This document shows, in pieces, positions 1-10,198 of a DNA stretch of 64,000 nt. Location of the stretch: NCBI GenBank assembly GCA_018136815.1, contig CM030940.1, forward strand, positions 4,054,245-4,118,244, in the 5' to 3' direction. This DNA is from Isochrysis galbana (taxonomy: Eukaryota > Haptophyta > Isochrysidales > Isochrysidaceae). A program made the position numbers and the translations under genes. Every line of letters starts with the position of its first letter. Within the stretch, counting starts at the first letter, position 1. A model generated the notes under the pieces. That model ran no database searches, was not told the DNA's origin, and was given only the letters and a program-made list of their open reading frames with translations.

Positions 1-747
1 AGTATGAGATAGCGGCACCGCAGTATTTTTGATGATGTGGCCGGCGAAGGGCGTCGGTGAACTCCCCCATGATGCGTCGGAATAAAGTTCAATGTCCGGA
101 CAGTTGCCGTTGAATTTAATCCCGAGATGCCTGGTGTTGTGAAGGTAGGCTAGCGCGCCGAGGGCGGCGGAATGATTCGACGGACTGGGATCATGCATAA
201 ATTGACAAAGGAAGCTCGAGACGAATGAGATGTCAGGCCTCGTGCAATTAGCAACCCAAAGTATGCATCCCATGAGGGATAAGAATGGCTTATCGCGCAT
301 GGCAGCTCGTTCCTCATCGTTGTTAGCGCCGTTCATCTTCATAAATCCCTCAACATCGGAGGAGCGAACGGGAACCGAGTAGGGTTGAGAAGACGTTGAT
401 AGAAATTTCTTCGATGCGGTTTGGATATAGTTGTCTTGATTGATGGTCATTGTTTTGTTGTCGTAGTCCCTGGTGAGGCTCATGCCGCAGAAGAGCGATG
501 GCGGCTTAGGGGCGCTACAAGCAAAACGAGCGGTGTATTGTTGGATGAAGGAGTCGAGTTGGGTTCCGCCGCTTTTGGTTCGAGGATACCCGATGAGCAG
601 ATTGTCGACGTAGAGTCCGATCTTAATTAGAATGCCATCGAGGTTACGCTTGAAGATATTGGGCTCGGCTGGACAGCGAATGAATCCAATCGATTGAAGA
701 TGCTCTGCGTTAGACTTCATGAATAGGTTTCCGGCTTGTTTAAAAAA
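1..747 (-). pseudogene. Ty1/Copia reverse transcriptase-RNase H fragment
   Basis: Read on the minus strand, this stretch is open from the junction near 747 to the window edge. It gives the second half of a Copia reverse transcriptase and the start of RNase H. Visible landmarks in order are LKQAG-like KQAGNLF at the upstream end, YVDNLLIG (the YVDD active-site box with the last Asp replaced by Asn), the WVANCTRPDISF block, the LGALAYLHNTRHLGIKF connection segment, and LYSDASWGS, which holds a catalytic Asp of RNase H. The upstream part of the polymerase is cut off at about 747, where an A-run and an unrelated retroposon begin. No integrase is joined to it. It reads as a truncated copy, although no stop is seen within the piece; activity is unlikely because of the truncation and the altered YVDD box. 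Confidence 0.85.
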
Positions 748-1610
748 ATCATCTGAAGATTCGGGGCTATACACCTACTGTCTACAGGACTCACCCTCTA
801 TATTTCCATCGCCCTTATCTCCCCTCCCTCCACCTCCTCCCCTGCCCCCCTTCTTTCCTTTTTCTTTGGTTTCCGGGGTTCGACCTCGGTGCACTACCTG
901 AGGTCTGGTTTGGAGTGTGGGGTCGGGGCAGGCCTTCTGGTATGGTCACTCTCATGTCACGTCCTCACGGCCGTGTTTGGGTGTGGGGATCCCGTCTATG
1001 TCACATTGCCTCTAGTGGTGCCCGTTCCCGTTGTCTGCATCAGTGTTGTTGCGGGTAAAGGGGGTCCACTCCCTCCCGCTTGTACATTTCCCCCGCCGTC
1101 TAGGTTTCTCCGCGTGACTTCCCCCTTACTGTCATGCTCCGACGCCCCCTCCTCGCGTCGCCATTTAGGTTCGTCTTCCCCCCCGCGCGGAAGTCTTCCC
1201 CCTTTTCGCTCCCTTCCCCGTTTTCCCCTCCCCGAGTGTTTCCCTTGTTCTCCCGGCCCCCTTTCATCCCTCTCTTTTCCCGCGTTTCCCCTCTCCCGAC
1301 GCGTGTTCTTTTCCCGCGAGTGTCTTCCCCCGTATTTCTTCGTCTAGCGATCAAGCGCCACCGCTCGAGCGCTCCCGTCCCCTCCCCGTCTGCCTGTGCT
1401 CTCGTGCTCGTCCCGCCCGTCCTCATGCTGCCCGAGGCTGTACCCTCGGCCTCGCCCTCGTCCGCTCGTGCCTCCCCAGTCCGTGACCCTCCGTCGCCTG
1501 CGCCCCCTCCCTTTTGTACTTCACATGTTGATACCATGCACAGCCCCTCCACACCAACACACACAACAGCCACAGCCCTCCACTGCTCACCACACCCACA
1601 AGTGTTTTAT
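748..1610 (+). mobile_element. Retroposon family B, copy 1
   Basis: This interspersed repeat starts with an A-run followed by a head resembling ATCTGAAGATTCGGGGCTAT and then ACACCTACT. It continues through CT-rich sequence, a TTTCTTTGGTTTCCGGGG block, a GTTGCGGGTAAAGGGGGT block and a CACA-rich end near 1610. The same order of blocks is found, complete or truncated and in either orientation, at 14215-14830, 35740-36320, 42840-43065 and 61085-61290. The A-run joins directly to the Copia RT fragment, so this copy appears to have interrupted that element. No convincing protein is encoded; the long open frames are low-complexity Pro/Ser-rich translations of CT-rich DNA. Confidence 0.6.
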
Positions 1611-1860
1611 ACGTCCTCTTCGCTGCACACCTCTGTCTCTTGGATAGCGTGTGCGATCCCAAGTTTTGCGGCCAGCTCGGCTAGCTCCTCGCTGGGTTTG
1701 AGCCCACCTTTGCCGCTTATGTGAAATATGGGCCTTAAGGCGCCCATATCTATTCTTTTCTTAGGTTGTCTTCCCATGCCCGCTTGGGCCGTTCGCGCTG
1801 AGTCGGTTTCATATGCGAATAATAGTGCTTTACACAAGGTAGTGTATCTCTCTATTATTC

Positions 1861-2312
1861 TTATGAGTATTGATTCTTTCGAGTAGGCCATAATAGCGAT
1901 TTCATACCGTCATAACCAGAGTGGGCTAACATGACGCGCATCGGCCGTAGAAGGGTGTACCATAGGCGCTCGGCGTGGGCGTTGCGGTCGGGAGCATAGG
2001 GCGGAGAGTACGTACGTCGAATTCCCAGCTCCGCGCAGAACTCATCAACATTATTAGCGGTAAATTCGGTGCCATTATCGCAGTGCCAGGTGTCAACAAC
2101 GCCCGGTAGCACTGTTTTCGAGAGGAACCTCTTGTGATCGATCATGAATTGCTTCGCCGCGTTTAGCACTGAGCCGCTATCCTTCGATTTGAGAAAATAG
2201 ACGGACGGGTAGTGCGTAGCCCGGTCGTAGAAGCAAACCGCGTATTCGTATTGACCAAGTAGACTCCGAGGAAAGGGGTGAACACAATATCAATACTACC
2301 GTAAGTAAGCGT
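1861..2312 (-). pseudogene. Ty1/Copia integrase core fragment
   Basis: The minus strand encodes the centre of a Copia integrase (DDE/rve fold). The segment VCFYDRATHYPSVYFLK carries the first acidic residue, WHCDNGTEFTANN the second, and YAPDRNAHAERLW the glutamate, with spacing usual for Copia. The frame shifts near 2240, where the residues just upstream of the first Asp lie in another frame. Similarity stops after the LLWP motif near 1870. A second frame continues to 1607 with no family similarity I recognise. The fragment is separated from the RT piece at 1-747 by a family B retroposon, and since both lie on the minus strand they may be remains of one element. It is too short and too broken to be functional. 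Confidence 0.8.
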
Positions 2313-2384
2313 AGTATAGTAGTATAGTAGGAGTAGAGAGTAGAGGAGACGCATGCAGCAGCCGTGGCTATAGATGTGTGAATC

Positions 2385-2690
2385 TGTGAGTGAGTGCGCG
2401 CATGCGCGGCGCGCGCGCCTCTCTCTTGCGGCACGCGCGATGGCGTGCCTGCGACAGGCCTGCAGCTGCCTGCTGGCGACCCCTAGAGGCTCCTGGAGGC
2501 CAGCTCAGGGGGTAGAGGAGGCTGGGGCTGGGCCCTGGCTGGCCTCCCTCCCCTGCCTCTCCCTCGCTGGCGCTCCTGAGCCTCCGTCCGGGGCCTCCAA
2601 TCTGCACCTGTCTGCCTGTCGACCAGGGGGGGGAGGGAGGGTTGGAGCGATGGGCTGGCCACGACAGGCCGCATCCATCTTCTTGATGCA
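2385..2690 (+). repeat. Retroposon family A, internal fragment
   Basis: This segment closely matches the body of the complete family A copies at 34813-35566 and 36640-37389. Shared blocks include a GCGGCACGCGCGATGGCG block, CAGGCCTGCAGCTGCC, the AGAGGAGGCTGGG block and TCTGCACCTGTCTGCCTGTC. It is in the same orientation as the 36640 copy. It breaks off at about 2690, and the matching tail appears only at 3010-3075, so the copy seems split by the unrelated segment between. Confidence 0.6.
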
Positions 2691-2720
2691 TCCATCTTCT
2701 CTACCTTTAGATTCCCCTTG

Positions 2721-2812
2721 AGAGTCAGTTGAGTCAACTTGTTGAGAGGCTCAACATGCTGAGCCAACTTGTTGAGAGGTTGACTCAACATGTTGAGTCA
2801 ACTTGTTGAGAG
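2721..2812. repeat. Short palindromic tandem repeat (TCAACTTGTTGAGAGG)
   Basis: TCAACTTGTTGAGAGG, or the close variant CCAACTTGTTGAGAGG, occurs three times in about 90 bp. The spacers contain CTCAACATG and its complement. Each unit is close to self-complementary (CTCAACATGTTGAG), so the block could form nested hairpins. It lies inside a broken family A copy, and no gene is near. Confidence 0.8.
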
Positions 2813-3009
2813 GCCAATCCCCGCCGTTTTCCTTTTTCTGCACGTTATTGTCGCACGTGTTCTACTTCGTTACTATAAGTGTCGCGTGCGGTGCTGTGAA
2901 TGGTGCGTGCGTGCGGATGTAGAGGGGATTTTATCCTGCGATATACAGTCGGTGATGCGATCGGCGATGGCGCTCTGCCTCGCCCAAGGAGCCGCGGTGG
3001 TTGCCTCGT

Positions 3010-3075
3010 GGGCACCACCGCGATAGGGGCTCGTGCCCCCCCATGGGCGAACCAAGTATAAACTTAGTTGGCACC
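3010..3075 (+). repeat. Family A tail with conserved mini-palindrome
   Basis: The sequence GGGCTCGTGCCCCCCCATGGG followed by AACCAAGTATAAACTTAGTTG is the conserved 3' end of family A. The tail is a near-perfect inverted repeat around TATAA. The same tail closes the complete copies at 34813, 36640 and 43934. Confidence 0.7.
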
Positions 3076-3159
3076 GCACTCCATCGAGGGGAGTGCAAAC
3101 CCCCCCCTCTCGCCCTCTCTCTCTCTCTCCTCTCTCACCCTTCCTTCTTCTCCCTACGG

Positions 3160-3572
3160 CGCGTCGCCATGCGCGCGCCCCGGCCTGCTCCTAGAGGCTC
3201 AGAGGCCCTCTGAGGCCTCCGCCTAGAGGGCTAGCAAGGGCAAGGGCAGCTCAGGGGGCAGTAGAGGCTGGGGCTCGCCCCTTGCCCTTGGCCCCCCTGC
3301 CTCTCCCACGCCCCGCACTCGCCTCGTTCCTCGTTGGGCATGGGTGCCGCCTAGAGGCCTCTATTTGCCTGGCGACTAGGAATGGGGGGGGGAGTCAATT
3401 CGAGGGCAGGCCCATTGCGGGCATGGGGGTGCGGCTCGCAACCCGCGCCCACTGGGGTGTGGGAGGTGTCGTTGAGTGCCTCGCTCATGCCAAAAGGCAG
3501 ATAGTGGGGTAGACCGACAGGCCCGCCCGCAGAGGGGAGTTGGAGCCTGAAAGGGGTATAAATTTAGTTGAG
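3160..3572 (+). repeat. Retroposon family A2, copy 1
   Basis: This repeat differs from family A in its body but ends in a related tail, GGTATAAATTTAGTTGAG. Diagnostic blocks are CCTGGCGACTAGGAAT, GGGGGGAGTCAATTCGAGGG, CGCGCCCACTGGGG and CATGCCAAAAGGCAG. The same blocks recur at 28840-29100 and, in reverse orientation and split by a DNA transposon, at 21480-22560. Confidence 0.6.
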
Positions 3573-3599
3573 AACAAGACGGTACTAGATACTGTGCCG

Positions 3600-4300
3600 A
3601 CAATCGACAATAGGTGCTAGCGCCCAGAGTCTTCAGATTTTTAAAAGTTTTCTACATCTACCATATCTGCATTCTTGCAACGCATGGACATGACCATGCG
3701 ACTATCTTCATTAACGATGGCCGCTGCGCTCTCACCGCCTACTTCGGCTTCTAATACGCTTTGAATCATCTGCATTACTTTGGTTGATGTGCAATATATC
3801 AAACCGGGTTTCTCCTCGTCTATTACTTGGATGCGTCGGCCAAAGCAACGGAAGAGCAAAGAGGGAGAGGCCGTGGCCGCGGGAAAGCCGCTTCCCTGGC
3901 GCGTTGCTGTAGCAGCCCACAGGGGCTCCTCGATGCGGCCGACTGTTCCATCCTTCCGTACCGCTCCCTCCTTCCGAACGCGGGTAGAGCACAACCGCCA
4001 TCGCCAGCCATCGGCCACGAGCGAACTCAATCCAGGAGTGGGGAGAGCAAATGAGCTGTTGCGAGCCCACATCACCCATGAGCAAACGACTCGATGGGAT
4101 TTGTGCAGGCACATAGGGTGGAGATTGCAGTGAGGGAGGGGGGGAAGGAGGGTGAGGTTGACCGCGATGGGCTTCACTCATCGGGATCTGTTGGTAGATT
4201 TGCCAGAAGAATGTGGACCGCTGTGCGACAAGGATAGGTTCCATTCCCCCATAGGCTTGAGTCGTCAACAAAGAGCGTCATGCGTGGAGTTTGAATAGCT
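3600..4300. other. Stretch without a recognisable gene
   Basis: A reversed family B head (AATCTGAAGACTCTGGGCG) lies at about 3606-3638. The minus strand is open from 4177 to 3641, and its last 70 residues look less biased than the rest, but I recognise no family and cannot call a gene. Confidence 0.4.
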
Positions 4301-4333
4301 TAGCGCCCTCTTGGGCAAGTCTGAGGGGCCCGC

Positions 4334-5323
4334 TCACGCTTTCTCACCGCCACTCTCAACGACGACGCCGGTAACGACCGGAGCATCGGCCTTCCCGGCG
4401 GATTTGCCTACTTCTCCGGAGCCGCCACCCTTCTGTGAGCGGAGAACCAGGACGATTATCGCGGCGAGAATAAGCACCCCCACGATGCAGCCGATGACGA
4501 TGCCCGCAATCGCGCCAGCAGAGAGACCGGAGCCAGTCTCCCCAACTTTGGCCTCCATGCTTCCCTCTTGAACGGTGTTGTTGGAGAATCCCTGTGCCCG
4601 GAATGAGGCATCGATGTTCTGGTTGCTCTCCAAGTTGCTCTTGGCTTGCGATGCCTCCTCCTCACTCGAGGTCGGGATGGTGACCTCAGCCACAACGCTT
4701 CCAGCTGCCAGGATGACGGTCGCCAGCGGCGCGATGACGAGACCAGCGGCGTCCGCAACGGCTTTGATTATCCTCCGCTTGGCGTCGTCGTTGTTGTAGT
4801 CTTCGAGGACGCCGTTCAGGATGAAGCGCGCGATGAGGTTGTGTGTCAGGTCTGGGCACAACTCATCAAGGCTGCTGAGGGCCTCCTCGAACTCCTCGTC
4901 GACGTCGGTGAAGTCGCCATAGACGGAGGGGAGCTTGCTGTAGCAGCCAGACACCTGGTCGATGTAGGTCCTCAAGACGTCTCTGTAGGCGTTTTTGCAG
5001 TCAGGATAGTCATAGCAGAAATTCTCGAATTCCTCGGCATTGTCATCGAGGTCGTCGAGATCAATCTCAGGGACATTAATGTCGGCGTTGAATGACTGGC
5101 CATTGATGATCTTGGGCTTCGTCTTGAGCACACGATCCTCGGGGTCATACACGGATAGGGACTCGCACGCATTGGCCATCACCTCGAATTTGGGCTGGAG
5201 CTTGTCAGAGGCGCCTGCTATGCAGTTGGCAAAGTTGAGGATGTCCTGTGCGAAGGTTTCAAACTCACTCGCCTGGCTTCCGACGAGCATGGAGGAGAAG
5301 AGTGCCGCGATAGAAATCTTCAT
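4334..5323 (-). CDS. Predicted secreted, single-pass membrane protein with acidic Cys-containing ectodomain
   Basis: A single open frame of 329 residues starts at the ATG at 5323, chosen because it is followed at once by a typical signal peptide (MKISIAALFSSMLVGSQASE). The frame is open further upstream, but that part is a translation of purine-rich repeats. The ectodomain (about 20-270) is acidic, with runs such as DLDDLDDNAEEFENF and paired cysteines. Near residue 275 there is one strong transmembrane segment (AGAIAGIVIGCIVGVLILAAI), followed by LRSQKGGG and a short Gly-rich cytoplasmic tail. This predicts a type I plasma-membrane or endomembrane protein with most of the chain outside. I do not recognise the family. 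No intron is needed. The upstream 5324-6600 is long purine/pyrimidine-rich sequence that may hold its promoter. Confidence 0.7.
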   Translation of the reverse strand: MKISIAALFSSMLVGSQASEFETFAQDILNFANCIAGASDKLQPKFEVMANACESLSVYDPEDRVLKTKPKIINGQSFNADINVPEIDLDDLDDNAEEFENFCYDYPDCKNAYRDVLRTYIDQVSGCYSKLPSVYGDFTDVDEEFEEALSSLDELCPDLTHNLIARFILNGVLEDYNNDDAKRRIIKAVADAAGLVIAPLATVILAAGSVVAEVTIPTSSEEEASQAKSNLESNQNIDASFRAQGFSNNTVQEGSMEAKVGETGSGLSAGAIAGIVIGCIVGVLILAAIIVLVLRSQKGGGSGEVGKSAGKADAPVVTGVVVESGGEKA

Positions 5324-5339
5324 GATGGGATGGAGAGAG

Positions 5340-6214
5340 AGTGCGCGACCAAGGGGGCGGGGGGGAAAGGGGAAGAGAGAGAGGGGGGGGGAAGGGAGCC
5401 TGCGCCGAGAGAGGGGAGCAAAGTGAAGGGGGTGAGCGGGCGGGGACCGGGGGAGTGGGAAGTGTAGTGTGGTAGCGCGTCCCTCGCGCGCCGCGCCGGT
5501 CGGTCCCCGCACGGCCCACTCGCGCCCGCACTCTCGAGCCGTCTCTTCTCCCGCCCCCCCCTTTGGCCTCCCGCCACACCTGTGGATGGAGCGAGAGAGA
5601 GCGTGCTCGTGGAGAGAGAGAGAGGGAGGGAGCTCTCTCTTGTTTTCAAGAGGTTTCCCTCGTGGTTTCCCCTCTCACGCCGCCTCCTCCCCTCTCTCTC
5701 TCCTGTCCCATCTCCCCCTCTCTTCCGGGCTTTTCTCCTCGTGGGCGGCTCCTTGCGCTTGTCTTCCTCAAGAAGGTCCTCGGCGTTCCTCGCGCCGCCC
5801 CAAACCTCACGAGGAGAGAGAGAGAGAGAGAGAGAGAGAGGAAGAGGCGCCTCCTCGGCGAGAAGGCTGCGAGGGCCTGATACTACTATTGTAATCCCAT
5901 GAGGCTCGATGAGATCCTCTCGGGATTGCCTCTCTCTCACTCGTGCGCCTCCTCCAATATGGTATTACTCTCCCAATAGGCGAGTTCGTGCCTCCCGGCG
6001 GGTCGGCCTTTCCTTCCGCATCTCTCTCTTCTCTTCCACAGTGAATGGGGGGGGGGGGGGGGGGGCGCCTAGGTTGACCAGCCCAGAGAGAAGGGATCTG
6101 GCGCCTTCCTTTTACCGGCCATCTCCCGCCCCCCCCCCCCCCCCGCAGCCCACACAGATTCCGCGGGGGGGAGGGGGGGGGGGGCGCTCCATCCATTGGC
6201 GCGCGGCAACTAAG

Positions 6215-6249
<35 letters not shown>

Positions 6250-6440
6250 GCGAGAGAGAGAGAGAGAGGAGGGGGAGGAGGGCGGGGAGGGCGGGGAGGA
6301 GAGAGGAGAGAGAGCCCCACCACCGTCCGTCCGGGGGCGCACCTCGTCGGGGAGAGCGCCGCGGTCGATGTCGATGTGCGCGCGGCAGCCGAACGCGCGG
6401 GGGGGGGGGGGGAGGGGGGGGGGGAAGCGGAGAGAGGTCG
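5340..6440. repeat. GA/CT and homopolymer G low-complexity block
   Basis: This block holds GA microsatellites near 5815-5840 and long G-runs near 6045-6066, 6170-6183, 6219-6248 and 6400-6423. Open frames through it are Pro/Gly/Arg-rich translations and not genes. Run lengths are likely to be unreliable in assembly. Confidence 0.8.
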
Positions 6441-6641
6441 AGGATGTGAGCCATCGAATAGAGGGATTTTGCAACAGTTGAAACAGCGGGTTACAAGACG
6501 TGCTCCGCCTCCGTCGCAACGGAGTTTCAACCGCCTCGCAAAAGGGCAACTCGGCAGAAATATCAAGTTTTCGAGGTTGAAACTTTGGAGTTGGGGCGAG
6601 ATCACCCTGAGAGAGGGGAGAGCGCCGCGCCGGGACGAGAG

Positions 6642-7083
6642 ATGCCGACCCGCCCCTTCAATGCGCAGGAGCTGGGTGAGTCCCAGCTCGCGCTCACAGC
6701 GGCGATGCTGCTGGGGATGAGGAGGCGCCGGCGGCAGGCGTCGCTGCGGCGCCAGGGCCGGCACAGTGAGGCGCAGCGGCACAGCCGCCTCAACGAGGTG
6801 GCGATGCTTGCGTTTGCAGCGGAGCCGCTTCTTCGCTCGACCCGCTCGCGCATTGGGCCAGAGCGCCTGTCGCTGGTGCGTCTGGAGCGCGAGACAGCGG
6901 AGGCAGGTGGAGGCGATGGGATTGTCGTGCGCGACATCTACGCACGCTTCGGTGTGCGCCTTGAGGACTTGCCACGCTTCATCGCTGCACTCGATCTGCC
7001 TGCAGGCTTCTCGACGCCAAGCAGGCATGTGGCTAGCGCTGAGGAGGCAGTGCTGCTCACGCTCCGGCGTTTCAAGACGGCAG
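6642..7083 (+). CDS. PIF/Harbinger-like transposase N-terminal exon (remnant or domesticated gene)
   Basis: Starting at the ATG at 6642, an open frame runs to a GT donor at 7084 (GGCAG then GTGAGC). The N-terminus is Arg-rich (MRRRRRQASLRRQGR). Residues 95-145, with IYARFGVRLEDLPRFIAAL, FSTPSRH and SAEEAVLLTLRRF, resemble the helical region before the catalytic core of HARBI1/PIF-type nucleases, where a phenylalanine-rich segment is followed by an 'EEALxxLLRRLAY' helix. A plausible acceptor lies at about 7164 (CACCGCAG), but the downstream frame gives no DDE core. So this is either an exon of a host gene derived from a transposase or a truncated transposon. The assignment rests on pattern similarity over about 50 residues only. 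Confidence 0.4.
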
Positions 7084-7795
7084 GTGAGCGCCCGTCGCGG
7101 CACATGTGACACCCTGGATCCTTCACACTCCCACGGCTTTCTTCTCCTTCCTTGGCACCGCAGGTAGCGTAGCTGGGCTTATGTGGGAGTGTGGTGTTGT
7201 CCGGGTTTGTCCACACCTGCTTCTGCGTGATGACGCCGTCTGCCGACTCGCTCTTCTTGCCGTCCTTGAAGGTGTTGAAGGCCAACGCGCCGGCGTCGGA
7301 CACTTGCCGGAGCAATGCCACCCTCCGAGGAATACTCCAGCGGAAGGATGGGCCCCTCGTTGTTGGCTCCTTCTCCTTCTCCTGCGGGATAGGGAAGGAG
7401 GGGGGAGGTATTAGTGCGTGCGCTGAAGGATGAAGGAGGGCGGCGCCGTGTTTCTGGGAGGCCGTATACATGTGTACCCCTCGACGCGGCCTCGCCCGCC
7501 CACGGCCCGATGCTACAAGCAAGAGCCAGAGGTCATTGCGGTCACGGCGTGTGAGGAAGCTCGCAACGCAAGCCCAACCAACCAACCAAGGGGCTGAGGG
7601 GAAGGCATGGGGCATGGGTCGCGGACGTGGGGCGTGGGGATGGCCGCGCAGTGGTCAAGGTGTGGGCTGCAGCCGAGGTGGCGCAGCCGCGGCACCGGTC
7701 ATGCAAGAGGACGAGAGGGCGCGGGGGGCGAGAGGGAAGTGCCACGCTCGCACCGTCGCAGCGGCCATCTCGTAAACCACCTTGCGGAGTTTCTT

Positions 7796-8365
7796 TCACT
7801 GCAGGGGAGTCGAACCAAACCAACGGGCTTTTCTCGCGTTGTCTGATTCGGCGTCAGCCACCCAACGTTGCACCTTACGCAGGTCGGCCTGAAGATATGC
7901 GGTGATGAGCACCGACAGGAGGAGCACTTCGTGCATCGTCGCCTCCGCTGAACCAGGTGAGTAGAACTTCTGACACGGCTGCTGCTCGCGCATGTCGTCC
8001 ACCTCGCTGATGTCGAATAACTCTGCTCCAATATCTTGCGCAGGTGAGTCGGTCTGCGCCGCCAGGAATTCACCAAAGAGTACCCGCTGTTCCTCTGTGA
8101 GCGAGTCCGTGAAGCTCATGTACTTGTGCAGCGCATCGGTCGATTGTAAGTGCATGCCTACGTGAGCAGCGCACCAAACGCTGAGATAAACTTTCTGCAG
8201 CTGGAGTGCGCGTTTGGAGTGCGCGGGCAGGCCAGTTAGAGTGCTAGTCGGGAGCGCACCGTTGATGTCTAGTGTGCTGTGCGTGTAGGCCCGTGTAGGC
8301 AGGTCATTCTCTGTCCCCTCAGCCAGCAGGGGCATGTTGGGTGCTGTGGTGGGGCTGGCAGCCAT
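7796..8365 (-). CDS. Hypothetical protein, 189 residues
   Basis: An uninterrupted minus-strand frame starts at the ATG at 8365 (MAASPTTAPNMPLLAEG) and ends at 7796. The amino acid composition is balanced and unlike the low-complexity frames around it. Segments such as RALQLQKVYLSVWCAAHVGM, SLTEEQRVLFGEFLAAQ and MHEVLLLSVLITAYLQADLRK look like amphipathic helices. The C-terminus ends in basic residues. No transmembrane segment or known motif is visible. The frame is open for about 65 more codons upstream, so the start could be earlier, or this could be one exon of a larger gene. I do not recognise the family. Confidence 0.4.
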   Translation of the reverse strand: MAASPTTAPNMPLLAEGTENDLPTRAYTHSTLDINGALPTSTLTGLPAHSKRALQLQKVYLSVWCAAHVGMHLQSTDALHKYMSFTDSLTEEQRVLFGEFLAAQTDSPAQDIGAELFDISEVDDMREQQPCQKFYSPGSAEATMHEVLLLSVLITAYLQADLRKVQRWVADAESDNARKARWFGSTPLQ

Positions 8366-8399
8366 GCTGCGTGGGCAGGTAAAAGAAAAAACGGTCGAA

Positions 8400-9732
8400 T
8401 GCGGTGGCGCGAAACACCGGTGAGACCGCCGACGGGTCACCCGTGGCCATCTTGTCCGAGCCCCAGCAAAAATGGTGGGCTGACCTCCGACGCACTCTCG
8501 CTGGAGCGCGGCGAAGGTCGGCCTGTCCCAGCGGGTCGGTCGCCATCGCTCCGCTCCCACTTCGGATTGCGCGGGGGAGAGGTAGGGGAAAACTTCCCCA
8601 TGTCCCGCGAAAAAAATATTCTGACCCCATGATGCAGCGATGTTTTTTTTTTCACCCAGGCTCCCTCACCTCTAACAATTTGTGGTATCTTTTAACGTGT
8701 GTGATGAAGTAACAGGATGCGCGCCGCGCCGCGCCGCGCTCTCATCCTCGAGCCACAAGGGGCCGCGCTGCGGCCTCCTTGTGATAATGGGCCATCCCAA
8801 TTCGTCAAGCTCCTCCCCGCCGTCCAGAAACCGGCGGCGAAGCCAGTCGCTGGTGCATTCAAGCTGCCTGCCACCCCAGCCCTCCCTGTCCACCACCTCC
8901 TCCAGCTCGCCTCCACGCCAGACGAGCACACAGCACACAGGGCACATGAGGTCCACAGTGCCCTTGCCATCCTCACGCTCTACGTGCACCACACACAGAC
9001 ACCCTTAGGGCGCCACTGTCGTTGCGCTCGTGGGCGGAAGGCCGCCCGCCGCCCGCTAGGAGCGCAGCGAGGCAGGGGTCCCGAGGCAGAGGGCAGAGGG
9101 AACTCCTCATGGCCATACAGCATGGCCACGTAGGGTCGTAGAGGCTCGGAGCGGGCAGGCCGACCGGAGCGCCACCGCGTCACCCGTCGCACCTGCCGCT
9201 GGCGGCGGTCCTTAGCGTCCAGTTTACTTCTAGGCCAGGCTACCTTAAAAGGTTTTTATACTACTATTTACTATTTATCGACGCTTCATTGGTTCGCCGT
9301 CAATTGTGAGCTCCTCTCGAGGGAGGGAAGGAAGGGGGGGGGGGCGCCCCCGCCCGCCGCCGCGCCGTCGTTGCGCGCGCGCCCGGTGTCCCGCGGGCCG
9401 CCGAGAGGAGGAGAAAAGGCCAGGGAATCAGTTAAAAAATAAAAAAGGCATGCCGAGGATTCTCCTGGATAAGAAGAGTGAATAGAGATATATTATAGAG
9501 GAGAGAGAGCGAGGAGGACCAAGGAGAGCATGTGCCCCGCTGAATAAAGTGGGTAAAACGGTTAGAGTGAGAGATAGAATCGAGGACGATGTATCGTGGA
9601 GGGGGAGAGATGAAGGGAAAGATCGAAAGGTCAATCCCCAATAAAGTAGAGTAAGTAGAGTAGAGTACGCGTGGTGGTTGTGTGGGGAAAGGGCGCGGAG
9701 AGAGGGGAGCGAGGCGCTCGGCGGGCGCGAGG

Positions 9733-9772
<40 letters not shown>

Positions 9773-10190
9773 GACAGACGAGCCGGAGAAGAGAGAGACG
9801 GGAGGGAGATGGGGGGGAGGGGCGGGGAGAGCTTCTTCTTCTTAGAGGAAGGGGAGGAGAGAGTAGAAAGGGGGGAGAGGAGGAAGAGAGGGAGAGTGGG
9901 AACGAATAGTGTGGAGCAACGCGAACACGGAGGGCGAGCGAGCGAGCGAGGATGCGTCGCGAAGATCTAAATAAATCGTCCGATGTGGATGAGAAATCCT
10001 TGGGGCCAGCGCGGGGCGTGACGGCGGCGCGAGCATGAACTGGACACTGTCGATCGCCCTGATTACGTGATGAGAAGTCACGGAGAGGTGAGAGACCGCA
10101 CGGGGTCGTGACGGGGTCCGCGTCGGCCATTGTGAGCGGAGAGAGCGAGAAGGGAGTGGTGAGAGGTGGGGGCGGGGCGGGGAAGAGGGA
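8400..10190. other. Intergenic region with microsatellites
   Basis: There is no supportable gene. A GA microsatellite lies at about 9738-9770. At 8800-8830 there is a short segment (CATCCCAATTCGTCAAGCTC) similar to one inside the family B copy at 14525-14545 (CATTCCAACTCGTCAAGGAC). The 5' flank of the BAR/J-domain gene (10050-10198) is GA-rich without a clear TATA box. Confidence 0.5.
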
Positions 10191-10198
10191 GTTTCACC

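Noticed and set aside
1100-1724. Pro/Ser-rich protein of 150-196 residues on either strand
   Set aside because: CT-rich family B sequence keeps all frames open; the translations are not conserved between copies.
4334-5512. N-terminal extension of the membrane protein to 5512
   Set aside because: It would hide a clear signal peptide behind a Pro/Arg-rich purine-repeat translation; the start at 5323 fits better.
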